Source of the DNA: Saccharophagus sp. K07
GTDB lineage: Bacteria; Pseudomonadota; Gammaproteobacteria; Pseudomonadales; Cellvibrionaceae
Direction: 5' to 3'
Length of the DNA stretch: 64,000 nt
Assembly (NCBI RefSeq): GCF_014336955.1
Contig: NZ_QRAI01000001.1
Span: 992,001 to 1,056,000, forward strand
The position numbers and the translations under genes are program-made. Below are positions 28,429 to 37,176 of the stretch, in pieces. Below the pieces are notes generated by a model. It ran no database searches and was not told the origin of the DNA. It saw only the letters and a program-made list of their open reading frames with translations. The stretch's first letter is position 1, and each line of letters begins with the position of its first letter.

Positions 28429-31080
28429 ATGCTCGAGGATATTGATGCTCTCGAAACCCGAGAGTGGCTAGATGCTCTTGAATCAGTAATTCGACACGGT
28501 GGTTCAGAGCGGGCCGCGTATTTGCTGGCACAACTGGCAAATGCGGCGACCCAATCCGGCGTAAAACTGCCTTCTGCTATTAACACGCCGTATTGCAACA
28601 CTATTCCTGTTGCAGAAGAGAAAAAACTTCCTGGAGACCCCAAGCTAGAGCGCCGAATCCGCTCTTTGACTCGTTGGAACGCCATGGCCATGGTTATGCG
28701 CGCTAACGACAATGATGAGGGGCTCGGTGGTCATATATCCACATTCTCCTCGGCAGCGACCCTGTACGATGTAGGTTTTAACCACTTTTTCCGCGGCAAC
28801 GACGGCGATCAACTGGGTGATTTGGTTTATTTCCAAGGCCACAGCGCTCCCGGCATGTACGCGCGTTCTTACCTGGAAGGCCGACTGACAGAAGACCATC
28901 TCGATAACTTCCGCCGTGAAGTGGATGGCAAGGGTCTTTCCTCTTATCCCCACCCATGGTTGATGCCGGATTATTGGCAATTCCCCACCGTATCCATGGG
29001 ACTCGGGCCTATCATGGCCATCTATCAAGCTCACGTAATGCGTTACATGTCCGCGCGCGGTCTTGCTCCTCGCGGTGATCGTAAGGTGTGGGCGTTCCTC
29101 GGTGACGGTGAGTGTGACGAGCCAGAATCACTGGGCGCAATTTCTCTTGCGGGACGAGAGCAGATGGACAATCTGATCTTCGTCATTAACTGTAACCTGC
29201 AGCGTCTGGACGGCCCTGTGCGCGGCAACGGCAAAATTGTCCAGGAATTGGAAGGTGTTTTCCGCGGTGCAGGCTGGAACGTCATTAAAGTTCTGTGGGG
29301 CAGCAAATGGGATGAATTGCTGGCCAAAGATAAAACCGGCTTGCTGCAGAAGCGCATGGACGAGTGCGTCGATGGCGAAATGCAGAATTTCAAAGCCAAC
29401 GGTGGCGCCTACACGCGCGAACACTTCTTCGGCAAATATCCGGAGTTGTTGGAGTTGGTCAAAGATATGACCGACGATGAAATCTATGCGCTCAATCGCG
29501 GTGGTCACGACCCACAAAAAGTTTACGCGGCTTATGCTGCGGCGGTTGCTCATAAAGGTCAGCCGACAGTTATCCTTGCGCAAACAGTTAAAGGCTATGG
29601 CATGGGAAGTTCTGCTGAGTCTGCGAATGTCGCGCACTCAGTCAAGAAGCTGGATCTCGATAGCCTGAAAGCATTCCGTGACCGCTTTGAAATTCCCATC
29701 AGTGATGAGGAGTTGAAAAATGTTCCATATTACCGGCCCGCACCGGATTCGCCGGAGATGATTTATCTGCACGAGCGACGCAAACAGCTGAACGGCTATT
29801 TACCATCGCGCGTGTCTGATTTTGAATCTTTGGAAGTGCCGAGTCTGGAGTCTTTCAGAGCCTTGCTGAAATCCACCGGTGACCGAGAAATCTCCACCAC
29901 TATGGCTTTCGTGCGCATTCTGTCTACCCTGGTGAAAGACAAGAATATCGGTCAGCGAATTGTTCCGATCGTGCCGGATGAGGCGCGCACCTTTGGTATG
30001 GAAGGGATGTTCCGTCAGTTGGGTATCTATTCGTCAGCCGGACAGAAATATACGCCGCACGACGCCAACCAGATCATGTATTACAAGGAAGATCAAAAAG
30101 GGCAGATTCTGGAAGAAGGTATCAACGAAGCCGGCGCTATGTCAGCCTGGATCAACTGTGCCACAGCCTATAGCACTTACAAAGTGCCTATGGTGCCTTT
30201 CTATATTTACTACTCGATGTTCGGCTTCCAGCGCATTGGCGATTTGGCGTGGCTGGCGGGCGATATTCAAGCTCGCGGCTTCCTCATAGGCGCAACCGCT
30301 GGTCGCACCACATTGAACGGCGAAGGTTTGCAGCACCAGGACGGTCACAGCCATATTCTGGCTAATACCATTCCTACCTGTCGTACATACGATCCCGCGT
30401 ACGCCTACGAACTGGCCGTCATTATCCAGGACGGTTTGAAGCGGATGTATGCTGATAAGGAAAACTGTTTCTATTACATCACCACTATGAACGAAAACTA
30501 CGTTCATCCGGACATGCCGGAAGGCGCGGAAGAGGGCATAGTGCGTGGAATTTATAAGCTGATTGAAGGCAAGAAAAAAGCGAAGAAGAAAGTTCAATTG
30601 ATGGGTGCTGGCACCATCCTGCGTGAAGTGGAAGCGGCTGCGCAGCTGTTGCGAGACAACCACGGAGTTGAATCCGATGTGTGGAGCCTGACCAGTATCA
30701 ATGAACTGACTCGCGACGGTCAGCGGGCTGACCGTTGGAATCGTTTGCATCCCGATCAACCAGCGAAAAAAGCTTATATCACTGAGCAGTTGGAAGGTCA
30801 GGAAGGCCCATTTATCGTTTCAACGGACTATATGAAAAACTTCAGTGAGCAATTGCGTCCATATATCCCCGGTCGTTATTACGTCTTGGGTACCGATGGT
30901 TTTGGTCGCAGTGACACCCGCGCGAAATTGCGTCATTTCTTTGAAGTGAGCCGTTATTTCGTTGTGATCACTGCTCTCAAAGCTTTGGCAGACGAAGGCA
31001 AAGTGCCCACATCAGAAGTGGTAGATGCCATGAAAAAATATGGTATCGATCCTGACAAAGCCGACCCTACGACCGTCTAA
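28429..31080 (+). CDS. aceE: Pyruvate dehydrogenase E1 component (homodimeric type)
   Basis: Thiamine-diphosphate enzyme that decarboxylates pyruvate and acetylates the E2 lipoyl groups; 883 aa, close to E. coli AceE (887). The ThDP motif GDGECDEPESLGAISLAGRE lies near 225-245, and the substrate/phosphate regions GHSHILANTIP and YGMGSSAESANVAHSVKK are present. AGGAG precedes the ATG by seven bases. aceF follows after 15 bases. Confidence 0.98.
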   Translation: MLEDIDALETREWLDALESVIRHGGSERAAYLLAQLANAATQSGVKLPSAINTPYCNTIPVAEEKKLPGDPKLERRIRSLTRWNAMAMVMRANDNDEGLGGHISTFSSAATLYDVGFNHFFRGNDGDQLGDLVYFQGHSAPGMYARSYLEGRLTEDHLDNFRREVDGKGLSSYPHPWLMPDYWQFPTVSMGLGPIMAIYQAHVMRYMSARGLAPRGDRKVWAFLGDGECDEPESLGAISLAGREQMDNLIFVINCNLQRLDGPVRGNGKIVQELEGVFRGAGWNVIKVLWGSKWDELLAKDKTGLLQKRMDECVDGEMQNFKANGGAYTREHFFGKYPELLELVKDMTDDEIYALNRGGHDPQKVYAAYAAAVAHKGQPTVILAQTVKGYGMGSSAESANVAHSVKKLDLDSLKAFRDRFEIPISDEELKNVPYYRPAPDSPEMIYLHERRKQLNGYLPSRVSDFESLEVPSLESFRALLKSTGDREISTTMAFVRILSTLVKDKNIGQRIVPIVPDEARTFGMEGMFRQLGIYSSAGQKYTPHDANQIMYYKEDQKGQILEEGINEAGAMSAWINCATAYSTYKVPMVPFYIYYSMFGFQRIGDLAWLAGDIQARGFLIGATAGRTTLNGEGLQHQDGHSHILANTIPTCRTYDPAYAYELAVIIQDGLKRMYADKENCFYYITTMNENYVHPDMPEGAEEGIVRGIYKLIEGKKKAKKKVQLMGAGTILREVEAAAQLLRDNHGVESDVWSLTSINELTRDGQRADRWNRLHPDQPAKKAYITEQLEGQEGPFIVSTDYMKNFSEQLRPYIPGRYYVLGTDGFGRSDTRAKLRHFFEVSRYFVVITALKALADEGKVPTSEVVDAMKKYGIDPDKADPTTV

Positions 31081-31095
31081 AAAGGAGTGCTGAGA

Positions 31096-33033
31096 GTGTC
31101 TATTGAAACCATCAAGGTTCCTGATATCGGTGGCTCCGAAAATGTGGATGTCATCGAGATTTCTGTCGCGGTCGGCGATGTCATTCAGGCAGAGCAGACC
31201 CTTATAGTGCTGGAGTCTGACAAGGCTTCCATGGAAGTTCCCGCGCCTAAAGCTGGTAAAGTTGTGAAGGTGCTGCTCAAAGAAGGAGACAAGGTGTCCG
31301 AAGGCTCTCCTATTATCGAGCTGGAAGTCGAAGGGGCGGAGACAACGACAGCCGCTGCTCCAGCTGCAGCTCCGGCGCAGTCTAAGGCTGAGCCAGCAGC
31401 GGCGGCACCTGCCGTATCTGCTGCGCAGGAGCTGACGGTCGAAGTGCCGGACATTGGCGGAGCTGAAAACGTCGATGTCATTGAGGTCTGTGTTAAGCCC
31501 GGACAGGATATCAGTGAGGGCGATTCCATTATCGTTCTGGAAAGTGATAAGGCATCTATGGAAGTGCCTGCGCCTGCATCCGGTAAGGTTGTTAGCGTTT
31601 TAATCAAAGAAGGCGATAAAGTTTCTGCTGGAAGCAAAGTTCTGGTTCTGGCAACTGCAGGTTCAGTCGCGGCTTCTGCGCCGGCTTCTCCGGAGACTAA
31701 ACCAGAGGCTGCTGCCAGTTCTTCCGCGCCAGCTGCTTCCTCATCTGTCGTTGATCTTGTGGTGCCCGATATAGGTGGTGCAGAAGGTGTCGATGTTATT
31801 GAGGTCAGTGTAAAAGTTGGTGACGAGATCAAAGAGGGTGATTCTTTGATCGTGCTGGAGAGCGACAAGGCATCTATGGAAGTGCCTGCAACTGCGTCTG
31901 GCAAGGTAACCGAGTTGTTTGTCAAAGAGGGCGACAAGGTCTCCAAAGGAACTCCAATTGGGCGTTTGCAAGTTTCTGGTGGCGCGGTTCCCACAGTGGC
32001 GCCGCAGCCTGCAAAAGCTCCATCTGCATCGCCAGCAGCCCCCGCGGCCGCTCCTGCGCCATCAGTCGCACCAGCGGCTGCGAGCGTTTCTACAGAGCCT
32101 GCTCCTCGGTCCAATGCCACCGTTTACGCCGGGCCCTCCGTGCGCAAGCTGGCTCGTCAGTTGGGCGTCGATTTGGCGGAAGTGAAAGCGAGCGGTCCAA
32201 GGGGCCGTATTACCAAGGATGATGTGCGCGGCTTCGTTAAATCCATTATGGAAAATCGCTCCAAAGGCGGTTCTGTTGCAGCTTCTGTGAGCGGTAGCGG
32301 TATCCCGGCAATGCCTGCCGTCGATTTCTCTCAATTCGGGGAAATCGAAATGGTGAAAATGAATAAGATCAAAAAAGTTACGGCATTTAATATGTCCCGT
32401 AACTGGTTGAATATTCCTCATGTCACCCAATTTGATGACGTGGATATCACGGAGCTCGAAAATTTCCGTAAATCCATGAAAGATGAAGCGGAAAAAGCAG
32501 GTGTGAAACTGACTCCGCTACCATTCCTGTTGAAAGCATGCGCGGCCGCATTGAAAGCTGAGCCTTCCTTCAATGTTTCTTTGCATGCGGATGGCGAGCA
32601 TATAGTTCAGAAGAAATACATCCACATAGGTATAGCGGTTGATACACCGAATGGCCTGGTTGTGCCAGTGATTCGCAATGTTGATCAAAAAGGATTGTTT
32701 GAACTGGCTGCAGAGGCCACTGCGTTGGCGAAAAAGGCGCGCGATGGAAAATTGTTGCCGAAAGAAATGCAAGGCGGCTGCTTTACCATCTCCAGCCTTG
32801 GGGCAATTGGCGGAACCGGTTTTACTCCGATCGTAAATGCTCCTGAAGTGGGTATATTGGGTGTATCAAGAGCTGATACCAAGCCTGTTTGGGATGGTAA
32901 AGCATTTGTGCCGCGTTTGATGCTGCCGTTGTGTCTCTCTTATGACCATCGTGCTATCAATGGTGGTGATGCTGGTCGATTCCTGACGTACCTCGGTTCT
33001 CTGCTGTCGGATGTCAGACGCCTTCTTCTTTAA
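31096..33033 (+). CDS. aceF: Pyruvate dehydrogenase E2 (dihydrolipoamide acetyltransferase) with three lipoyl domains
   Basis: Core of the PDH complex; 645 aa. Three tandem lipoyl domains each carry the lipoylated lysine in ESDKASMEVP (about residues 40, 157 and 262) and are joined by Ala/Pro linkers. They are followed by the E1/E3-binding domain (about 345-385) and the catalytic domain ending DHRAINGGDAG. The Asn in place of the usual Asp is the Azotobacter/Pseudomonas form. The GTG at 31096 is chosen because AAGGAG (31082-31087) precedes it by eight bases. No lpd gene follows, so E3 is encoded elsewhere. Confidence 0.97.
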   Translation: MSIETIKVPDIGGSENVDVIEISVAVGDVIQAEQTLIVLESDKASMEVPAPKAGKVVKVLLKEGDKVSEGSPIIELEVEGAETTTAAAPAAAPAQSKAEPAAAAPAVSAAQELTVEVPDIGGAENVDVIEVCVKPGQDISEGDSIIVLESDKASMEVPAPASGKVVSVLIKEGDKVSAGSKVLVLATAGSVAASAPASPETKPEAAASSSAPAASSSVVDLVVPDIGGAEGVDVIEVSVKVGDEIKEGDSLIVLESDKASMEVPATASGKVTELFVKEGDKVSKGTPIGRLQVSGGAVPTVAPQPAKAPSASPAAPAAAPAPSVAPAAASVSTEPAPRSNATVYAGPSVRKLARQLGVDLAEVKASGPRGRITKDDVRGFVKSIMENRSKGGSVAASVSGSGIPAMPAVDFSQFGEIEMVKMNKIKKVTAFNMSRNWLNIPHVTQFDDVDITELENFRKSMKDEAEKAGVKLTPLPFLLKACAAALKAEPSFNVSLHADGEHIVQKKYIHIGIAVDTPNGLVVPVIRNVDQKGLFELAAEATALAKKARDGKLLPKEMQGGCFTISSLGAIGGTGFTPIVNAPEVGILGVSRADTKPVWDGKAFVPRLMLPLCLSYDHRAINGGDAGRFLTYLGSLLSDVRRLLL

Positions 33034-33060
33034 TTCGCTTTGAATAAGCAGGTAAAACAA

Positions 33061-33086
33061 AAGCCGACGTAAGTCGGCTTTTTTTA
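33061..33086. terminator. Bidirectional terminator aceF/galE
   Basis: AAGCCGAC-GTAA-GTCGGCTT hairpin followed by a seven-T run on the plus strand, and with AAAA on the other side for the minus strand. It lies between the convergent aceF and galE. Confidence 0.9.
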
Positions 33087-33104
33087 TGCCCGGGAGAAGT
33101 AGGA

Positions 33105-34124
33105 TCAGGATCTATAACCATTGGGGTTTTGTTTCTGCCAGTTCCAGGTGTGTTTAATCATGTCCTCCAGGCCGTATTGGGTGTTCCAGCCGAGCACCTT
33201 CTGGGCCTTGGTGGGATCAGCGTAGCAGGTTGCCACGTCGCCTGGGCGGCGGGGAGCAATTTTGTAAGGGATTGGCTGTCCTGAGATCTCGCGGAATTTC
33301 TCGATGATTTCCAATACTGAAACGCCTCTCCCGGTTCCCAGATTAAAAATATGAAATCCAGAGCCCGTATTTTGTAGGTGTTCAAGCGCTTTCAGATGCC
33401 CAGCAGAAAGATCCATTACATGGATGTAATCACGCACTCCTGTACCATCTGGTGTGTTGTAATCATTTCCAAATACGTTGACCTGGCGCAATTTGCCGGT
33501 GGCAACTTGGGCCACATAGGGCAGTAGATTATTAGGGATATCGTTGGGATCTTCGCCAATTTGTCCTGAGGGGTGGGCGCCGATAGGGTTGAAGTAGCGC
33601 AACAGGGTGATGTTCCAGAAATCGGGTCTAGAGCGCTGAGTATCCGCCAAAATTTCCTCAACCATAAGCTTGCTTCGGCCGTAGGGATTGGTTGCGGAGG
33701 TTTTACTGCTCTCAGGAATGGGTACTTGCTCCGGATTCCCATAAACAGTGGCTGATGAGCTAAAAACAAGAGTATTGCAGTTATGCCGTTCCATCACCTC
33801 GCACAACCCTACAGTGCCTGCCACATTGGTGCGGTAGTAGGCTAGGGGGATTTGATTGGATTCTCCCACCGCTTTTAGTCCAGCAAAATGGATGACGGCT
33901 TTAATCTTGTGTTGCTGAAAAATGGCTTCTAGCGCCGATTGATCGTTGATGTCGGCCTTTATCAAAGGAAATTCTTTTCCTGTAATGCGTTTTACCCGCT
34001 CTATAGCCTCGATATGACTGTTGTGGAAATTGTCGATGACAACTATGTCATATCCTGCTTCTAACAATTGCACAGCTGTGTGCGTTCCTATATACCCCGC
34101 ACCGCCCGTGACCAGGATTGTCAT
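33105..34124 (-). CDS. galE: UDP-glucose 4-epimerase
   Basis: Interconverts UDP-glucose and UDP-galactose (short-chain dehydrogenase fold); 339 aa. The NAD site is TGGAGYIGTHT, the catalytic Ser124 region is FSSSATVYGN, and Tyr148/Lys152 form YxxxK (YGRSK). It stands apart from any gal operon. On the same strand upstream lie two tRNAs and the polysaccharide-export pair, so supplying sugar nucleotides for surface polysaccharide is plausible. Confidence 0.97.
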   Translation of the reverse strand: MTILVTGGAGYIGTHTAVQLLEAGYDIVVIDNFHNSHIEAIERVKRITGKEFPLIKADINDQSALEAIFQQHKIKAVIHFAGLKAVGESNQIPLAYYRTNVAGTVGLCEVMERHNCNTLVFSSSATVYGNPEQVPIPESSKTSATNPYGRSKLMVEEILADTQRSRPDFWNITLLRYFNPIGAHPSGQIGEDPNDIPNNLLPYVAQVATGKLRQVNVFGNDYNTPDGTGVRDYIHVMDLSAGHLKALEHLQNTGSGFHIFNLGTGRGVSVLEIIEKFREISGQPIPYKIAPRRPGDVATCYADPTKAQKVLGWNTQYGLEDMIKHTWNWQKQNPNGYRS

Positions 34125-34294
34125 TTGTTTCTCCTAATTGCTGGTGAAAGTTTTCCGTTCCGTTCAATGTCGCTTTATTAGCATACTCAACAATGCATTG
34201 CAGGATTGTAAATTTATGAGCGAAGAGTATGAAATCTGGGAGAGTAAATCTTGATTTGACGAATCGGATTTATTTATCGATGGTATCCGGAAAT

Positions 34295-34328
34295 AAAAAA
34301 GCCCTGGTATTTCTACCAGGGCTTTTTT
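34295..34328. terminator. Strong terminator after tRNA-Asn
   Basis: GCCCTGGTA-TTTC-TACCAGGGC, flanked by six A (34295-34300) and six T (34323-34328), works in both directions. On the minus strand it ends the tRNA-Val/tRNA-Asn transcript a few bases past the tRNA-Asn CCA end. Confidence 0.9.
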
Positions 34329-34331
34329 GTT

Positions 34332-34407
34332 TGGCTCCGCCTGCTGGGCTCGAACCAGCGACCCAATGATTAACAGTCATTTGCTCTACCGACTGAGCTA
34401 AGGCGGA
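34332..34407 (-). tRNA. tRNA-Asn (GTT)
   Basis: 76-base tRNA on the minus strand. The acceptor stem TCCGCCT/GGCGGA, D-arm TAGCTCAGTCGGTAGAGC, anticodon loop CTGTTAA with anticodon GTT, T-arm GGTTCGAGCC and encoded CCA end are all visible. Confidence 0.97.
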
Positions 34408-34523
34408 ATGATCTGATGCTTGCTTGTCGAGGCGCGTATACTAGTGCGCTCCTCGCTCTGTGTCAACCTTCTTAACTGTTTGAATTTAAAAGTTTTTAAA
34501 GCTCAAAATTCGCACATTTAGGT

Positions 34524-34600
34524 TGGTAGGACCGAGCGGACTCGAACCGCTGACCCCCACCATGTCAAGGTGGTGCTCTAACCAACTGAGCTACGGTCCT
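34524..34600 (-). tRNA. tRNA-Val (GAC)
   Basis: 77-base tRNA on the minus strand with acceptor AGGACCG/CGGTCCT, anticodon loop TTGACAT (anticodon GAC), T-arm GGTTCGAGTCC and encoded CCA. It is first in a two-tRNA unit with tRNA-Asn, 116 bases apart. Confidence 0.97.
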
Positions 34601-34615
34601 GTGCAGAGGTCGCGT

Positions 34616-34644
34616 ATTCTAGCGACCTAAATGCCGTTGAGCAA
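34616..34644 (-). promoter_or_regulatory. Promoter of the tRNA-Val/tRNA-Asn unit
   Basis: On the minus strand: -35 TTGCTC (34644-34639), a 17-base spacer and -10 TAGAAT (34621-34616), placing the start about nine bases before the tRNA-Val 5' end. The -10 sits inside an inverted repeat, GGTCGC...GCGACC (34608-34627). Confidence 0.75.
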
Positions 34645-34682
34645 TATCTTTCTGAGCTTTTAAAACGCTTTTTTTATTGCGA

Positions 34683-37136
34683 TTAGAAAGCCTTCAGTGC
34701 GGCGGCGCCGAGCGCAGCCTGATAAATAATTTGCGTTGCCCGCGCCCATACTGTCAGCTTGTCCACGCGATCGGTCTCGAGCGGTACCACGATAGTGTCG
34801 CCTGGTTGGATGCGACCCTTATTGGACCTAAACCAAGCTGAATTATCTGGTTGCATAACGCTACCGTTTGCTTTGACGATATAGACGCGCGCTTCATCCG
34901 CGTTCTTCTTGAAACCACCAGAGCGTTCAATATAGGTCTGAGCATCCAGAGAGGGATCATAAAAGTGAGACGTGGGGTATTGCACTTCGCCGACCACTGT
35001 GACCGAAGGTTTATAGCGTGGAATTGTCAGTGTATCCCCATGTTCCAATTGGAAGTCGTGATGAGCGGAGTTTTCCAGAATTGCGGGCAAATCTATAACC
35101 ATTCTTCCGAGCGGTTTTATGGAATTTAGGTTCTTAATCAGCTGCTCGGCCTCTTCAACACCGATTTCTTCCTGTCCTGTTGCAAGACCTGCGCTGCGAG
35201 CTGCGATTTCGCTTTGTAATTTATCTTTTAGCTCTGTCAAACGCTGTTGCTCTAATTCGCGCAGCTCTTGACGGGAAAAGACGGCACCTAAAGGATAGGC
35301 GTGTGGAGTTAGGCCTCCCGCGCGAGTTAATACATCAACCAGCGTTTCCCCTGGAAGAATGGTATAAGTTCCCGGAAACATTACTTCGCCCAAAATTTCC
35401 ACGGTTTCTTTTTGTTTCCAAAGAGGAATTTGTTTCACCTGCAGGGTGTCACCGGGTTCTATCGGGACTGGTTCATCTGAAAAGTTGACCGCTATATGAA
35501 TTACAACACGACGGCGCTCTTCATCAATTCCATAACGTGTAATCTCGCCATTAGTGTCTAGTGCGCTCTCGGTGAGACCCCCGGCAAGCTGGATCAGGTC
35601 TTTTGTAGTCATTCCTTCTGAAATGGGATAAACCCCCGGAAAGCGCACGCTACCGCTGATGGCGACGACTTTTTTGCGTTCGTTGAAACGGGCCTGCGCT
35701 TCCAGCTGCGTTACAACATCTGCCAATTGCTCATCGCGTTTATCGTCGTAATTAAACAATTGGACAACATCAAAGCCCTGTAGAAGAGGATCTTTGGCTG
35801 AGCCAGGCGACTGCCATGCCTCAGTAGGAGAAAATAAAAGCACTTCTACCCGCCGGGTTTCTAAACTAAAACGCTGAATCAAGGCAATGTCGATATCAGG
35901 ATTTGGCAATAATTCTCGAGGGCTTGGAATCAAATCGGTAAAACGCAGGTCAGGCTTCCACGAGCGAGGGCCTGGGCGTTTTACATGGCCGGCGAGGGTC
36001 ACTTGGTTATTAACAAAATCCAGCTTTGAGGCTATGGACAACAAATCTCCGTCTTGTAGCTCGTATTGCTTTCCTTGGGGAGTTGATAGGTCGATGTTTA
36101 TCAGCGTTCGTTCACCAAAAGAATCGTGGCGAACCAAATAAGAAATTGGCAAGTAAGCGTTGTTGGTGAGGCCGCCAGCGAGCTGAATGAGTGTATTGAC
36201 GGTAGCTTCTTTTTTTATTTCATATGTGGCTGGCCGCTTTACTTGTCCCGTGACTGAAACGGTTTTTCCGATTGGCGGAACAAAAATAACGTCTCCGGGT
36301 AGCAGGCGAGAATCCTTTGATGTGTCTCCCAACAGAAGCAAATCATAAAGGTCTAAAGACGTTATAACTTGTCCACCGCGTTTGAGTTGAACATTGCGCA
36401 TGCTGCCCACTTCAGTAATCCCACCGCTGGCGAACAAGGCATTGGTCATGGTGGCGAGTGAGCCGACCGTAAATGAACCAGGTCTTTCTACTTCTCCTAG
36501 TACAAAAATCCGAATGGTGCGAAGTGCGCCCATGGTGACTGAGGCTTTAATCCCAATCATTTGTTCGCTGACGATTTGCTCAATTACTTTTTGGGCCTTT
36601 TCAAATGTAAGACCAGCGAGAGTGACTGGGCCAATCTGCGGAAATTGAATTTGTCCTTCGCGATTCAATACCAGAGAGTGGGCAATATTTTCTTTTCCGT
36701 AGAGCTGAATGACTAAGGTGTCTCCAGGCCCCAATACATAATTGGCTGGTACCGGAATATCAGTGGCGGGGCGAAAGGCTTCTACACCACTCGCAAACAG
36801 GTCGCGACCGAATAGAGGCAATTTTGTTGGATCAGAATTTTTTTTGGTTGCTGAATCTTCGGTTTCCGATTCTGTTTCCGCATCTTTTTTGGAGTCAACC
36901 GTAGCGCTCCTGGGTTGTATATCCTCTGTAAGAACCGGTTGATTATTGTTGCTTTGGCGCGATCCCAGTAGTGCATTTAAATCAATGCCCGCAGCTTCGG
37001 CCATTTGCTGCTGCTGAGCGGGCGACATGTTTTTGAATTGCTGAATTTGTTCAGGTGTGGGGGTAAATCCCTGAGCAAAAGCACTTCCTATTCCCATCGC
37101 AAGAATTGCGCAAAGCACTCGGATCAGCCGGGTCAT
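34683..37136 (-). CDS. Large SLBB-domain polysaccharide export protein (WbfF/OtnA-like)
   Basis: Secreted protein of 817 aa from the ATG at 37136. It has a signal peptide (MTRLIRVLCAILAMGIGSAFA), a Gln-rich stretch, a polysaccharide-export domain (VPANYVLGPGDTLVIQLYGKE) and then six SLBB-like repeats of the form VxGxVxxPGxYxIxxxxTxxxLIxxAGGLT. It ends with a hydrophobic, Ala-rich segment. Such proteins form or gate the outer-membrane route for capsule-like glycans. The frame is open far upstream; ATGs at 37148 and 37157 are alternatives, but only 37136 has a purine-rich GAGAAG before it. It lies 40 bases downstream of wzi. Confidence 0.88.
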   Translation of the reverse strand: MTRLIRVLCAILAMGIGSAFAQGFTPTPEQIQQFKNMSPAQQQQMAEAAGIDLNALLGSRQSNNNQPVLTEDIQPRSATVDSKKDAETESETEDSATKKNSDPTKLPLFGRDLFASGVEAFRPATDIPVPANYVLGPGDTLVIQLYGKENIAHSLVLNREGQIQFPQIGPVTLAGLTFEKAQKVIEQIVSEQMIGIKASVTMGALRTIRIFVLGEVERPGSFTVGSLATMTNALFASGGITEVGSMRNVQLKRGGQVITSLDLYDLLLLGDTSKDSRLLPGDVIFVPPIGKTVSVTGQVKRPATYEIKKEATVNTLIQLAGGLTNNAYLPISYLVRHDSFGERTLINIDLSTPQGKQYELQDGDLLSIASKLDFVNNQVTLAGHVKRPGPRSWKPDLRFTDLIPSPRELLPNPDIDIALIQRFSLETRRVEVLLFSPTEAWQSPGSAKDPLLQGFDVVQLFNYDDKRDEQLADVVTQLEAQARFNERKKVVAISGSVRFPGVYPISEGMTTKDLIQLAGGLTESALDTNGEITRYGIDEERRRVVIHIAVNFSDEPVPIEPGDTLQVKQIPLWKQKETVEILGEVMFPGTYTILPGETLVDVLTRAGGLTPHAYPLGAVFSRQELRELEQQRLTELKDKLQSEIAARSAGLATGQEEIGVEEAEQLIKNLNSIKPLGRMVIDLPAILENSAHHDFQLEHGDTLTIPRYKPSVTVVGEVQYPTSHFYDPSLDAQTYIERSGGFKKNADEARVYIVKANGSVMQPDNSAWFRSNKGRIQPGDTIVVPLETDRVDKLTVWARATQIIYQAALGAAALKAF

Positions 37137-37176
37137 AAATCTTCTCATGAAAGCCATCGCAAAGATAAAAGTTAAG

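Noticed and set aside
31200..31990. CRISPR-like or satellite repeats
   Set aside because: The repeats are in-frame lipoyl domains of aceF.
31185..32120. 311-codon open frame antisense to aceF
   Set aside because: It is a shadow of the Ala/Pro-rich lipoyl linkers and repeats; the antisense translation is low-complexity Ala/Ser/Thr and repeats with the lipoyl domains.
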